A stretch of DNA of 64,000 nucleotides. Source: Burkholderia singularis. GTDB lineage: Bacteria > Pseudomonadota > Gammaproteobacteria > Burkholderiales > Burkholderiaceae. Made by a program: the position numbers and the translations under genes. The notes under the pieces are model-generated. The model ran no database searches. It had not been told where the DNA came from and worked only from the letters and a program-made list of their open reading frames with translations. This document shows positions 47,764 to 58,109 of the stretch, piece after piece (position 1 is the first letter of the stretch; every line of letters starts with the position of its first letter). The DNA is taken from NCBI RefSeq assembly GCF_900176645.1, contig NZ_FXAN01000032.1:59311-123310 (forward strand), written 5' to 3'.

Positions 47764-49524
47764 TCATTTGCGATCGGCCGGGCCGTTGGATGCGCGCTTG
47801 GCCAATTCCTCGTCGCGCAGCACGCGGCGCAACGTTTTGCCAACGTTGGATTGCGGCAGTTCGTTGCGGAATTCGACGAGCTTCGGCATCTTGTAGCCCG
47901 TCAGATTTTTGCGGCAATACGCGAGCACGTCGTCGGCGCTCAGCGACGCGTCGCGCGGCACGACGAATACCTTGATGAGTTCGCCGCGCGACGGGTCGGG
48001 AATGCCGATCGCCGCCGCCTCGCGGATGCCGGGATGCGCGGCCAGCACTTCCTCGATCTCGTTCGGATAGACGTTGAAGCCCGATACGAGAATCATGTCC
48101 TTCTTGCGATCGATCAGGCGGATGAAGCCCTGTTCGTCCATCACGCCGATGTCGCCCGTGGCGAGCCAGCCGTCGGCGTCGAGCACCTTCGCGGTTTCGT
48201 CCGGACGCTGCCAATAGCCGCGCATGACTTGCGGCCCTTGCACGCATAACTCGCCCGGTTCGCCGACGTTTGCCCACGTGCCGTCGTCTTTACGAAAGCG
48301 CACGAGCGTCGACGGCGCGGGCAGTCCGATCGTGCCGCTGAACGCGCGTTTTTGCTTGGCGTCGTAAAGGTTCATCGTGACGATCGGCGAGCACTCGGTG
48401 AGCCCGTAGCCTTCGACGATCGGGCAGCCGGTCACCGCCTCGAAGCGCTCGGCGACGGCGCGCTGCATGGCCATTCCGCCCGCCATCGCGAGCTTGAGTT
48501 TCGAGAAGTCGCGCCGGCGGAATTCCTCGTCGTCGAGAAATGCGTTGTACAGCGTGTTGATGCCGGTGATGCCGGTGAACGTCTCGTGACGCAGGATCTT
48601 CATCATCGTCTTCGTATCGCGCGGGTTGGCGATCAGGATGTTGCGCCCGCCCAGGCCGAGGAAGATCAGCGCGTTGACCGTCAGCGAATAGATGTGATAC
48701 AGCGGCAGCGGCGTGAGCACCGTCTCGATGTCGTCCAGCAGTTGGCCCTCGACCCATGCCTTGGCTTGAAGCAGGTTCGCGATCAGGTTCGAGTGCGTGA
48801 GCATCGCGCCTTTCGCGATGCCCGTCGTGCCGCCCGTGTATTGCAAAAATGCGAGATCGTCGCGCTTGATCGCCACGGGCGCGGCGGGATGGCGCGCGCC
48901 CGCCGCAAGCGCCGCGCGCAGGCGCACGGCATTCGGCAACTGATAAGCGGGCACCAGCTTTTTGACGTACTTGAGCACGAAATTGATCAACCGCCCTTTC
49001 GGATTGAGGCCGTCGGCGAGCAGATCGCCGAGCGCGGTTATCACGATGTGCTCGATTTGGGTTTCCGGCATCGCCTCTTGCAGCGTCTTCGCGAAATTCT
49101 CGAAGACGACGATGGTTCGCGCGCCACTGTCCTTGAGCTGATGCGCAAGCTCGCGCGCCGTGTAGAGCGGATTGACGTTGACGACGATCGCGCCTGCTTT
49201 CAACGCGCCAAACAGCGTGACGGGATACTGAAACGAATTCGGCAGCATGATCGCGACGCGCTCGCCCGGCTTCACGCCGATGCTTTGCAGATACGACGCG
49301 AATGCGTCGGCCTTGCGCGCGAGCGCGGCATAGCTCAGCCGCGCGCCCGCGCTGATGTATGCGATGCGCTGCGCGTAGCGCGTCGTGCATTCGTCGAAGT
49401 ACTGAACAAGGGAATCGTATTGCGTGATGTCGATTTCATGCGGCACGCCGGCGAGGTACGACGCATACCAGCGGCCGTCCGTATTGGGCGCATGGGTCGA
49501 CGTGGACGCAACAGAGGCGGTCAT
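47764..49524 (-). CDS. fadD: Long-chain fatty acid-CoA ligase
   Basis: An ANL-superfamily enzyme that activates long-chain fatty acids to acyl-CoA with ATP. The 586 residues have the AMP-binding P-loop FLQYTGGTTGIAKGAMLTHS, the motif VEGYGLTECSPIV, the hinge region DGWLATGDIGVMDEQGFIRL and the C-terminal IDRKKDMILVSGFNVYPNEI with the FadD signature. The catalytic lysine region near the end (NLTGYKMPKLVEFRNELPQS) is present. Start at 49524 is supported by AGGAGA; the frame extends 55 codons upstream without family match. A TetR regulator lies directly upstream. Confidence 0.95.
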   Translation of the reverse strand: MTASVASTSTHAPNTDGRWYASYLAGVPHEIDITQYDSLVQYFDECTTRYAQRIAYISAGARLSYAALARKADAFASYLQSIGVKPGERVAIMLPNSFQYPVTLFGALKAGAIVVNVNPLYTARELAHQLKDSGARTIVVFENFAKTLQEAMPETQIEHIVITALGDLLADGLNPKGRLINFVLKYVKKLVPAYQLPNAVRLRAALAAGARHPAAPVAIKRDDLAFLQYTGGTTGIAKGAMLTHSNLIANLLQAKAWVEGQLLDDIETVLTPLPLYHIYSLTVNALIFLGLGGRNILIANPRDTKTMMKILRHETFTGITGINTLYNAFLDDEEFRRRDFSKLKLAMAGGMAMQRAVAERFEAVTGCPIVEGYGLTECSPIVTMNLYDAKQKRAFSGTIGLPAPSTLVRFRKDDGTWANVGEPGELCVQGPQVMRGYWQRPDETAKVLDADGWLATGDIGVMDEQGFIRLIDRKKDMILVSGFNVYPNEIEEVLAAHPGIREAAAIGIPDPSRGELIKVFVVPRDASLSADDVLAYCRKNLTGYKMPKLVEFRNELPQSNVGKTLRRVLRDEELAKRASNGPADRK

Positions 49525-49648
49525 CGCTTGTCTCCTGGGTTTTATAGTCATTGCCGCGGAATCGGCGGCGATGCGCGCGGCCGGGGCGGCCGCGCCGGCC
49601 GTGTCCGGCGCCGTCGCGCGCGCACCCTGCGCGCCGCTCGTCGCGGCG

Positions 49649-50566
49649 TCAGCTTGCCTGAATCTCGTGCGCGTCGGCGTCGTGGGCAACCGGCTCGACG
49701 AACGGCGTGGCCGCGGCGGCCGAGGCCGGTTCGTCGGCGCATGCGTGTGCGGGCGCCGATGTCGATGCCGGCGGCGCTTCGGTCAACGGCGCGACGATCA
49801 TCGACTCGCGACTGGCCGGCGGCGGCTCGGTGGCCGCTTGCGCGGCGCTGAGCCGGCTGTTCGACGAGAGGCTCGAGAGCACCAATTCGAAGACGGCGAA
49901 CTCTTCTTTGCCCGGCATCGGCGCTTTCAGCACCGCGACGATCAACGACGCCAGCCGCGCGATCATTTGCACGTCGTTCAGCGTGCGGCCTTGCGTGAAT
50001 TCGTCGATCAGACTTTCGGTTTCCGTTCCCGCGAGCGCGCCGGCGAGTGCGCCGATCGCGTAATGCAGCCGCCAGCCAAGCTCGGCGCGCGGCAGATTCG
50101 GCAGCGTGCGCTGGAACGCATCGAAGAAGCGGCCGGCGACGGGCGCGTAGTGAGCGGTCAGAAAGTTGCGAACGAACGCCGACGAATCGGTGTACGCGCG
50201 GCCGATGAGCCTCAACAGCGCGCGGCCGCCGCGTTGCGGATCGCGCGACGCATGCAGTGCCGGAATGAACATCGCGCCCAGTATGTGCTCGCACGTGACA
50301 TTCGCGCCGAGTTGTTCATCGAAGCGATCGAGAATGAGCAGCCGCTCGTCGTTCAGCTGATCCAGCCGCCGCGACAGCATCGCGTGGATCAATGCTTCCT
50401 TGCTGCCGAAGTGATAGTTGACTGCCGCTAGATTCACCGCCGCACGCGACGTGATTTGCCGCATCGACATTGCTTCGTAGCCATGCTCGATGAAAAGATC
50501 TTCGGCTGCATCGAGGATGCGCGCCTTCGTCCCGCCGGATTGCCGGCTGGTTTGTCGAACTGCCAT
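49649..50566 (-). CDS. TetR-family regulator, PsrA/FadR-like
   Basis: A 305-residue TetR regulator. The N-terminal HTH reads KARILDAAEDLFIEHGYEAM and SMRQITSRAAVNLAAVNYHF, the PsrA-like version. A ligand-binding domain follows (to about residue 220), and the last 85 residues are an Ala/Pro-rich tail. It lies upstream of fadD on the same strand with a gap of 124 bases. A GAAAC-N4-GTTTG operator is found ahead of the gene, the motif bound by PsrA in Pseudomonas, which points to a fatty-acid-sensing repressor of itself and fadD (inference). Confidence 0.88.
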   Translation of the reverse strand: MAVRQTSRQSGGTKARILDAAEDLFIEHGYEAMSMRQITSRAAVNLAAVNYHFGSKEALIHAMLSRRLDQLNDERLLILDRFDEQLGANVTCEHILGAMFIPALHASRDPQRGGRALLRLIGRAYTDSSAFVRNFLTAHYAPVAGRFFDAFQRTLPNLPRAELGWRLHYAIGALAGALAGTETESLIDEFTQGRTLNDVQMIARLASLIVAVLKAPMPGKEEFAVFELVLSSLSSNSRLSAAQAATEPPPASRESMIVAPLTEAPPASTSAPAHACADEPASAAAATPFVEPVAHDADAHEIQAS

Positions 50567-50623
50567 GTTCCGCCTCCCTTGCCGGTTTCCCGGTACGCGA
50601 ACAAGCGATTCAAATCTGTAATT

Positions 50624-50638
50624 GAAACAACCGTTTGC
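50624..50638. promoter_or_regulatory. PsrA-type operator ahead of the TetR gene
   Basis: GAAAC-AACC-GTTTGC fits the published PsrA site pattern (C/G)AAAC-N2-4-GTTT(G/C) exactly. It lies 58 bases upstream of the TetR start codon, in its promoter region. Confidence 0.6.
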
Positions 50639-50781
50639 CGATAAGATAAGAAGCAGGGCGGGGAGGCGGCAAGCACTCTTTGTCGATAAAGTCCTCTAGA
50701 GTCCGGTGCGCTGTCGCACGGATCATACGCGGCGCGTCGCGCCGATGGCGTCTGCGCGATGATGCGCCGCCGCGCAAACGG

Positions 50782-52002
50782 CTATCTGGCCGCCGGTGCC
50801 GCGGTGGCGGCCTGCGTCATGTCGATACCGCGCCGTTCCCGGCTGAACAGGATCAGCACGGCGATCACCACGGCAACCGTACCGGCGACGGCGGCGAGCG
50901 CGAGGCCGTAGTTGTTGCCGTGATCGACGGCGAACTGTGCCTGCATCGTCGCGTTGCCGGATGCGAGCAGATTGCCGAACTGGTAGACGAAGCCGGGGAA
51001 CGTCGCGCGAATTTCGTCCGGGGAAATTTCGTTCAGATGGACCGGGATCACGCCCCACGCGCCCTGCACCGAGATTTGCATCAGGAACGCGCCGGCTGCG
51101 AGCAGCAGCGGGCCACTGGAAAACGCCCATAACGGCAACACCGGCAGCGCGATCAATGCGGCGATGCAGATCGTGCGGCGGCGGCCGATTTTTTCGGATA
51201 ACGATCCAAATGTCAGGCCGCCGACGATCGCGCCCACATTCAGCACGATCAGAATCCACGAAACGGTGTGCGGATCGAAATGATGCTGCTCGCGCAGGAA
51301 CGTCGGATACAGATCCTGCGTGCCGTGCGAGAAGAAGTTGAACGCGGTCATCAGCACGATCGCGTAGACCGACAGCTTCCAGTTCTGCTTGAGCGTGGCG
51401 ACGAGCCCTGCGCGGGGGCGTTTTTCCATCTGCCGCCAAGCCGGCGATTCGGGCACTTTTGCGCGAACGTAGAGCACCAGGAACGCGGGCAGCACGCCGA
51501 CCATGAACATCCCGCGCCAGCCGATGTACTGATAGAAGAGGCCGAAGACGACCGACGCGAGCAGATAGCCGCTCGGATAGCCGGCTTGCAGCAGCCCTGA
51601 GACGAAGCCGCGCGCGTGCGTCGGGACCGTTTCCATCGTCAGCGCCGAGCCGACGCCCCATTCGCCGCCCATCGCGATGCCGAACAGTGTGCGCATCACG
51701 AGCAGCGCGGCCAGGCTCGGCGCGAAGCCGGAGGCCAGTTCGAGCAGCGAGTAGCATGCGATGTTGATCATCAGCGTCGGGCGGCGGCCGAAGCGGTCCG
51801 CGAGCCGGCCGAAGATCAGCGCGCCGACCGGGCGCGCGGCCAGCGTCAGCGTGACGGCGAACGCGACGGCGGGAATTTTCGTGTTGAATTCGGCGGCGAT
51901 ATCCTTCAACACGAAGACCATCAGAAAGAAGTCGAATGCGTCGAGGGTCCAGCCGAGATAGGCGGCGATCGTGACGTTGCGTTGCTCCCGGGTCCAGCTC
52001 AT
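50782..52002 (-). CDS. MFS transporter, SHS-like family (substrate unknown)
   Basis: A 406-residue 12-helix major facilitator. The N-terminal sequence SWTREQRNVTIAAYLGWTLD (with AFDFFLMVF next) and the loop GRLADRFGRRPTLM with RTLFGIAMGGEWGVGSALTM are typical of the sialate/lactate (SHS) group of carboxylate-proton symporters. The start at 52002 follows GAGGAGACT; a longer reading (34 more codons) begins with basic sequence and is less likely. It stands alone between the TetR gene and a divergent acetyltransferase. The substrate, probably an organic acid, cannot be named. Confidence 0.87.
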   Translation of the reverse strand: MSWTREQRNVTIAAYLGWTLDAFDFFLMVFVLKDIAAEFNTKIPAVAFAVTLTLAARPVGALIFGRLADRFGRRPTLMINIACYSLLELASGFAPSLAALLVMRTLFGIAMGGEWGVGSALTMETVPTHARGFVSGLLQAGYPSGYLLASVVFGLFYQYIGWRGMFMVGVLPAFLVLYVRAKVPESPAWRQMEKRPRAGLVATLKQNWKLSVYAIVLMTAFNFFSHGTQDLYPTFLREQHHFDPHTVSWILIVLNVGAIVGGLTFGSLSEKIGRRRTICIAALIALPVLPLWAFSSGPLLLAAGAFLMQISVQGAWGVIPVHLNEISPDEIRATFPGFVYQFGNLLASGNATMQAQFAVDHGNNYGLALAAVAGTVAVVIAVLILFSRERRGIDMTQAATAAPAAR

Positions 52003-52269
52003 GGCGACAGTCTCCTCGCGAGATCGAAGCGCCGTGGCTCGTTTGCACCGCCCGGCTGGCGCCGTGCGCGGACGGTCAACCGGAGTGTACGCTGCTCGTC
52101 GCACGCTTGAGCGCTGGCTCGGAGCCGATCCGGATTAATCCCTAGGCAGCGGCCCGTGGCGAACTCCGCCGGCGCAGCCTGGGCGTTCCGTGACGGCGCG
52201 ACGCGGCGATGCTAACGTGTTTGCGTCGCCATGCTTCCAGATGCTTACATTGACACAGACCTGCCATCC

Positions 52270-52875
52270 ATGGAACCTCGCTTGCCGCTGCCGACGCTTG
52301 AAACCGAACGCCTGTGGCTGCGTCCGCGCGCGCTGACCGATCTCGACGCATGTATCGCGATGGATCGTGATCCGGACGTCACCCGCTATATCGCCGGGCC
52401 TTGGAGCGATCCTGTCGAGCATCGCCGCTTCGTCGAGCATCGGATCACGCGTGCGTATCCGCCGGGGCTCGGCTATTGGTCGATCTTCGAGAAAGCGCGG
52501 CCCGCGCAGTTCGTCGGCTGGGTGTTGCTGATTCCGGATGATTCGGCGCTCGGGCGCGATGTCGAGATCGGCTGGCGGCTCGTGCGCGCCGCCTGGGGGC
52601 GCGGGATTGCCGGCGAGGCCGCGCGGCGCGTCGTCGCGCATGCATTCGGGACGGTGCGGCTGCCGAGGATCGTCGCGGACATCGCCGCCGAAAACCACGC
52701 GTCGCTGAACGTGGCGCGCAAGCTGGGGATGCGGCGCGTGAGCATCGTGCGCGAGCCGGCGTATGCCGGCGGCGCGGCGCCCGGGCTGGCCGCGACGAGC
52801 GTCGGCGCGCCGCGCGAAGTCTCGTATGTCCGCCATCGGCTCGAGCGTGCCGATCTCGCCGTGAACGACCGCTGA
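52270..52875 (+). CDS. GNAT family acetyltransferase
   Basis: A 201-residue N-acetyltransferase of the RimJ/RimL type. The opening LPTLETERLWLRPRALTDLD, the central EIGWRLVRAAWGRGIAGEAA (acetyl-CoA loop R/Q-x-x-G-x-G/A) and the motif IVADIAAENHASLNVARKLG are classic for the family. ATG 52270 matches where such proteins normally begin; ATG 52231 would add 13 residues. No partner gene suggests the substrate, which could be a protein N-terminus or a small amine. Confidence 0.85.
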   Translation: MEPRLPLPTLETERLWLRPRALTDLDACIAMDRDPDVTRYIAGPWSDPVEHRRFVEHRITRAYPPGLGYWSIFEKARPAQFVGWVLLIPDDSALGRDVEIGWRLVRAAWGRGIAGEAARRVVAHAFGTVRLPRIVADIAAENHASLNVARKLGMRRVSIVREPAYAGGAAPGLAATSVGAPREVSYVRHRLERADLAVNDR

Positions 52876-53077
52876 CGCGGCTTTTGCCGCTTGGCCTGCA
52901 GGCCCGCGCATCGCGTTCGATCATGCGGCCGCGGCGCACCGGTCGGCTGCACGCATGAGCGAATCCGGCGCGTGCTCGATGAGCGATGCGCGGATTCGCG
53001 TATCCCGTGCAATGCCGTATTAACGCGCGCGCCGATCCCATGTATCGTTGCCGAAATCGTTTTCGGGAGCAAATGTC

Positions 53078-53704
53078 ATGACGATCAGCAAGGACACCCC
53101 ACTGATTCCGGCGAAGCTCGACGCGCTGCGGCCCACGCAGCTTACGGTCGGCTATCGCGAGGTCAAGGCCAAGCGCAAGCATTGGAAGTCACTCGGCAAG
53201 AAGGCGCGCAAGGCCGCAATCGATTCGCACTGGTTTCCGGCCGTGCTCGGGCCGGGCGGCGAATATTTCATCGTCGATCACCATCACCTCGGCCTCGCGC
53301 TGATCGAGGAAGGCGTGACCGAGGTCAAGGCGATGCTGCTGAAGGATTTGTCGTGGCTCGACGAGACGATCTTCTGGCGGATGATGGAGCACAACCAGTG
53401 GGTCCATCCGTTCGGCGCGAACGGCGCGCGTCATGACTATTCGAAGCTGCCCAAATCGCTCGTCGACCTGAAGGACGATCCTTTCCGAAGCCTTGCAGGG
53501 GAGTTGCGCACGGCGGGCGGTTACGCGAAGGACGCGACGCCGTTCAGCGAATTCCTATGGGCCGACTTTCTGCGCCTGAAGATTCCGGCTGCGCAGATCC
53601 GCAGGGATTTCGCGAAGGCGCTCGAATTGGCGCTCGGCTATGCGCACACGCAGGAAGCGCGTTATTTGCCCGGCTGGTCCGGCGTGGTTGCGACGGCACG
53701 TTGA
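53078..53704 (+). CDS. ParB-like protein
   Basis: A 208-residue protein of the ParB-like nuclease group. It has LDALRPTQLTVGYREVKAKR, then GEYFIVDHHHLGLALIEEGV with a histidine-rich core typical of these proteins, and DETIFWRMMEHNQWVHPFGA. It is not the chromosomal ParB: the HTH and the C-terminal dimer domain of partition proteins are absent. TTTTCGGGAGC precedes ATG 53078. It runs ahead of the SulP transporter by 33 bases, but functional linkage is unclear. Confidence 0.82.
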   Translation: MTISKDTPLIPAKLDALRPTQLTVGYREVKAKRKHWKSLGKKARKAAIDSHWFPAVLGPGGEYFIVDHHHLGLALIEEGVTEVKAMLLKDLSWLDETIFWRMMEHNQWVHPFGANGARHDYSKLPKSLVDLKDDPFRSLAGELRTAGGYAKDATPFSEFLWADFLRLKIPAAQIRRDFAKALELALGYAHTQEARYLPGWSGVVATAR

Positions 53705-53737
53705 CGCGCGGCGCTTTTCGATAAGCGAGACAGCAAC

Positions 53738-55447
53738 ATGGACAGCCATTCGAGCCGCCCCGACACGGCACCGCAGCAAGCCGAGCATTTCGCCGCGCTC
53801 GACGCGCCGCCCGCGCCGCGGGGTGAGCGCGCTGCGCGTGACGCGCTCGCCGGGCTGTCGATCGCGGGTTTGCTGATTCCCGAAGCGGTTGCATATGCGG
53901 GGCTCGCGAGCCTGCCGCCGCAGGCGGGGTTGATCGCGCTGCTGGTCGGGCTCGTCGTGTATGCGCTCGTCGGCAGCAGCCGCTTCGCGATCGTGTCGGC
54001 GACGTCGTCGTCGGCCGTCGTGCTTGCGGCAACCGTGGTTTCCGACGCGGGGCCGCACGCCGCGCCGCTGCTGATGGCCGCCGCGCTCGTCGCGACTACG
54101 GGCGTGATCTTCATCGCCGCGGGCGCGGCCCGCCTGGGCGGGATGTCGGACTTCATCGCACGGCCGGTGCTGCGCGGCTTTACGTTCGGCCTTGCGCTCA
54201 CGATCGTCATCAAGCAATTGCCGAAGATTCTCGAGTTGCACGTCGCGCATAGCGATACGCTGCGCGTCGCGATCGATCTGCTCTCCGGGTTGCCGCATTG
54301 CAACCCTTATAGCGCGGCGCTCGGCGCGGCGGCGCTCGCGATTCTGTTCGTGCTCGGGCGGCGTTCGCGCGTGCCGGCGACGCTCGTGGTGATCGTGCTC
54401 GGCATCGCGGCAGGTTACTGGATCGACTGGCACCGCTACGGGATCGCGGTGGTCGGGACGATCGATCTGCAGAACTTCGCATTCGGATTGCCGCCGTTGA
54501 GTCGCACCGCATGGATGCAGACGGCCGAGCTGGGTGTTGCGCTGATGTTGATTCTGTACGCGGAATCGTATGGCGCGATCCGCAATTTCGCGCTGAAGCA
54601 TGGCGATGCCGTGTCGCCGAACCGCGATCTCGTCGCGCTCGGCTGCGCGAACCTCGTATCGGGGCTGCTGCACGGGATGCCCGTTGGCGCAGGCTATTCG
54701 GCGACGTCGGCGAACGAGGCAGCGGGGGCGCAATCGAAAATGGCGAGCCTGATTGCGGCGGCCGTGATCGCGCTGATCGTCTGGCTGCTGCTGCCGCAGC
54801 TCGCGCGGATTCCCGAGCCGGTGCTTGCCGCGATCGTGATCTTCGCGGTCAGTCATTCGCTGCATCCGGACGTGTTCCGGCCGTATTGGATCTGGCGCCG
54901 CGACCGGCTCGTCGTGATCGCCGCGCTCGGCGCCGTGATCGTGCTCGGCGTGTTGCACGGGCTGCTTGCCGCGATCGGCGTGAGCCTGCTGTTGACGCTC
55001 AAGCAATTGTCCGAACCGAAGGTGAGCGTGCTCGGGCGGTTGCGCGACAGCCACGATTTCGTCGACGCGTCGATCCATCCGGATGCGAAACCGATGCCCG
55101 GCGTGCTGATCGTGCGGCCGGAGGCGCAACTCTTCTTTGCGAACGCCGAGCGCGTGCTGAACATGGTGCGGCAGCTTGCGCGCGGCGCTCAGCCGAGCGT
55201 GCAGACCGTGATGCTGAGCCTGGAGGAGTCGCCCGATGTCGATGGCACGACGATCGAGGCGCTGAAGACTTTTGCCGCCGAATGCGAGGCGCGCGGCTGG
55301 CGGCTCGTGTGCGTGCGCCTGAAGCCGAACGTGTTGCAGGTGTTGCAGCGCGCGGCGGATTCGGCATTGCGCGCGGATGCGTTATCGGAGCTGAGTGTCG
55401 ACGAAAGCCTGCAACTGTTGGCGGCCAAGCGCGGCGCGTCTGCTTGA
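53738..55447 (+). CDS. SulP family anion transporter with STAS domain
   Basis: A 569-residue inner membrane protein of the SLC26/SulP family. The start of the membrane domain reads DALAGLSIAGLLIPEAVAYA, then GLASLPPQAGLIALLVGLVVY, the SulP signature, and about 12 helices follow to residue 425. A C-terminal STAS domain covers about 440-560 (GVLIVRPEAQLFFANAERVL, TVMLSLEESPDVDGTTIEAL). Family members carry sulfate, bicarbonate or dicarboxylates; which applies here is not visible in sequence. Confidence 0.92.
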   Translation: MDSHSSRPDTAPQQAEHFAALDAPPAPRGERAARDALAGLSIAGLLIPEAVAYAGLASLPPQAGLIALLVGLVVYALVGSSRFAIVSATSSSAVVLAATVVSDAGPHAAPLLMAAALVATTGVIFIAAGAARLGGMSDFIARPVLRGFTFGLALTIVIKQLPKILELHVAHSDTLRVAIDLLSGLPHCNPYSAALGAAALAILFVLGRRSRVPATLVVIVLGIAAGYWIDWHRYGIAVVGTIDLQNFAFGLPPLSRTAWMQTAELGVALMLILYAESYGAIRNFALKHGDAVSPNRDLVALGCANLVSGLLHGMPVGAGYSATSANEAAGAQSKMASLIAAAVIALIVWLLLPQLARIPEPVLAAIVIFAVSHSLHPDVFRPYWIWRRDRLVVIAALGAVIVLGVLHGLLAAIGVSLLLTLKQLSEPKVSVLGRLRDSHDFVDASIHPDAKPMPGVLIVRPEAQLFFANAERVLNMVRQLARGAQPSVQTVMLSLEESPDVDGTTIEALKTFAAECEARGWRLVCVRLKPNVLQVLQRAADSALRADALSELSVDESLQLLAAKRGASA

Positions 55448-55822
55448 CCGGTGCGCGGTGTGCGGCATGCAGCGTTCGCGCGGCCGGGGTCGAAGGGGCG
55501 CGGCGGCTCACGCAATGGCTCGGCGGTGGCCGGATCGATGCTCAGGAACGCGAAAGAACTGACGCTCGACAGGCAGCGCAGTCGCGCGGCCACGGCGGTG
55601 CAGGCGAGCAACGCGTCGATCAGACGAGCAGACGAGCAGGCGGGCGGCGCGCGGAAGATTCGCGGTTCCGCGCGCGCAGCGGCTGACAGCCGGCCCGCAT
55701 GCGCTGGCATTGCCGCAATCCGTTTCCCGGCGCGGCTTGCCCGTACGCCCGCTTGGCAGCGCGTGCGTCGGCCAGACCGTCCGCCGCCGCTTGCCGCCCG
55801 GCGAGCCATCGCCTGGCAGCGG
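55448..55822. other. Gene-free stretch between convergent SulP and phospholipase genes
   Basis: Open frames here are short or antisense to each other and show no known motif; no clean terminator hairpin with a T run was found. Confidence 0.45.
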
Positions 55823-57307
55823 TCAGCGTTTTTTTCCGCGCGTGGCTTGCCGCGACCGCTCCTGCCGTCGCTGTTGTAGCCGCTGGCGGTGCTGGCTCCA
55901 GGCCGCGCCGCGATTGCGAATGAAGTCGGATAGCTCGGCACTCGACGTGAGCGGCGGGTCGGCTTGCTCGTAATGGCCTTTTTCGTTGCGCAGCGGCAGC
56001 GCCGCGATGCGCGCCGCTTGCAGTTTGTCGAGCTTCGACGGCAGCGATGCGTTCGGATGATGCAGCGACGCTACCGGCACGCTCACGCCTTGCAGCGGAT
56101 CGTCGTCGGCCGCGCGCGGTTTCGCGAGCGTCAAGACGTCGCCGAGCGACGGCGCGGCTTGATCGCGCGCCGTCAGCGGCGCGGTTCCCCAGCGCTCGCT
56201 GATCGTCTTCAATACCGACGTGTGATCGATCGTGCCGGCCGCACTCCGAAACACCGTGCCGGCCTTGATGAGCGGCGACACCAGCACCGCCGGCACGCGC
56301 ACGCCGAAGCGGGTGAAATCGAAGCCGAACTCGCCGATCGTGCCGTCGCCGGGCGGGGTCGCGCCCGATGGCGGCGGGACATGGTCGTAATTGCCGCCGT
56401 GCTCGTCGTAAGTGATGATGAGAAGCGTGCTCGCCCACGCGGAACTGTTGCGCAACGTGTAGTAGACGTCGTGAATGAGCTGCTCGCCCGCGGCGACGTC
56501 GTAGTTTGGATGCTGGCTGTTGCCGGTCGCGTCCCAACTCGGCTCGAGAAAGGTGAACGCCGGCAGCGTGCCGGCCGATGCGCGCGACTGGAAGTCGCGA
56601 AAGTGGCCGAAATGAGAGTCGTCCGCGTTTTGCGTATCGGGGAAGTCGTGGCGCGTGAGCGGATCGCGGTTATAGCCGAAGATCGCCCAGTCGACGTTCT
56701 TGTCCGACAGCCGTCCGAAGATGCTCGGGCACGTGAAGATTTTCACGTGATCGTCGAGGTGGCCTTGCGAGGTGCCGGCGAGCGCGAACGCGCGATTGGG
56801 CATCGTCATCGTCGGCACGGGGGCGAACCATCGGTCGCATACCGCATAGCCCTTGGCGAGCCCGGACAGCACGGGCAGCAGTTGCGGCGTATACATCCCC
56901 ATGATCTGCGACGGCGTCGTGCCGGGCAGCGAATCCTTGTAGTGCTTGGCTTGGTCGGAGGCGATCGCCGATTTGAAGTTGACGACGAAGCCTTGATTGG
57001 TCGGTGTATCGCCCGGCGCCGGATCGTCGTGGGAAAAGATCTGATAGTTGGTGTTCTGGAAGCCTTCGCCGGGGTCCGCGCCGGGCATCAAATACGGATG
57101 AGGATCGGTTGCCTGGATTCGATAGACGCTCACCGGATGGCCGAGATCATCGGGATTCGATTCGTTGCCCGTCAGGCCGTCGAAAGGCTGGCCGGTGGGC
57201 GATTGGTTGCCGCTGTCGGTATACAGGAAGCCAAGCATGTGATCGAACGATCGGTTCTCCAGCATCAGATAGACGATGTGGTCGATTTTCTTGAGTTGAT
57301 TGGCCAC
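55823..57307 (-). CDS. Phospholipase C / acid phosphatase family protein
   Basis: A 494-residue enzyme of the alkaline phosphatase superfamily, phosphoesterase group (phospholipase C of the PlcN type and AcpA). The N-terminal metal-binding motif [20 protein letters not shown] has the conserved Glu-Asn pair. The nucleophile region is near [19 protein letters not shown], and the second metal site is [17 protein letters not shown]. There is no signal peptide, unlike the exported PlcN enzymes, and the C-terminal tail is basic ([14 protein letters not shown]). The GTG start at 57307 has GGAG 6 bases upstream. It may act on phospholipids or phosphate esters in the cytoplasm or after export by another route. 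Confidence 0.87.
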   Translation of the reverse strand: MANQLKKIDHIVYLMLENRSFDHMLGFLYTDSGNQSPTGQPFDGLTGNESNPDDLGHPVSVYRIQATDPHPYLMPGADPGEGFQNTNYQIFSHDDPAPGDTPTNQGFVVNFKSAIASDQAKHYKDSLPGTTPSQIMGMYTPQLLPVLSGLAKGYAVCDRWFAPVPTMTMPNRAFALAGTSQGHLDDHVKIFTCPSIFGRLSDKNVDWAIFGYNRDPLTRHDFPDTQNADDSHFGHFRDFQSRASAGTLPAFTFLEPSWDATGNSQHPNYDVAAGEQLIHDVYYTLRNSSAWASTLLIITYDEHGGNYDHVPPPSGATPPGDGTIGEFGFDFTRFGVRVPAVLVSPLIKAGTVFRSAAGTIDHTSVLKTISERWGTAPLTARDQAAPSLGDVLTLAKPRAADDDPLQGVSVPVASLHHPNASLPSKLDKLQAARIAALPLRNEKGHYEQADPPLTSSAELSDFIRNRGAAWSQHRQRLQQRRQERSRQATRGKKR

Positions 57308-58109
57308 GGGAACTCCAGTCGGAATGCGCTCGCCAAGTACGCAGCGTTCGGGATGGGGGCTTCCCGGCAGCGTCGCCGGGCCTCGGATGTTGGATGTCGC
57401 TGTGCTGACTTTATATGCGGGCGCGGTGCAACATCAAATAAACATTGGGCGCGCGGCTTGCGATTCGATGACAAAACGCCATCGGTTTGGTTCGAGCTTG
57501 TCGAGAGCGGCTCGGATATGGGCGGTGACGGAGAATATTCGTTGATGGAATTGAATGGTGCGTGCGGCGAATCACTTATACGCATTCATAGATTCGCCGC
57601 GCATGATAGAGCGACCTCTGTACTAACTTGCTCAAGCAAATTTTTCAAAGAAAAAATGCTGAAACGGATGAATATGCGTGTGCTTGGTAGTCCATCCGAA
57701 GCGTGACGACGCAATACACATCACGTTGTCTTCGATATTCTCGGTGGCTGCCACGCGCGTTTTTCTCCTTCGGATTCGGATAATGGTCATGGTGTGCGAA
57801 AAGGTGGCGGGGCGATTCGCCACGGCTTTTTGCGGCACGAGCATGCCGGGCGGTTGGCGTGGTGATGAGCCAGTGACGCAGGACCTGTTAAATATAGCAG
57901 GTTCAAATATCCCATATGGCAATGGCGAATATCGTGTCAGGGCAACATCTTCGCACAGACTCTCAACGCGCTCGCATGCCTGGCAAGCCCTTCGGCATAG
58001 GCAACAAAAAGCCGTCAGATGGCTTATCAATTCCTGACATTTGATTTTTTCGAGATTTGGTAAGTTCTGGCGCATAACAAACCGAGCGCGCGGGGTTGCG
58101 CGAGAGCCA
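57308..58109. other. Gene-free region ahead of the CDI locus
   Basis: About 800 bases with lower GC than the core genes and no recognisable protein. The last 200 bases are AT-rich and would hold the cdiA promoter; a weak AAGCC/GGCTT hairpin sits near 58008. Frames crossing this region do not resemble known families. Confidence 0.5.
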
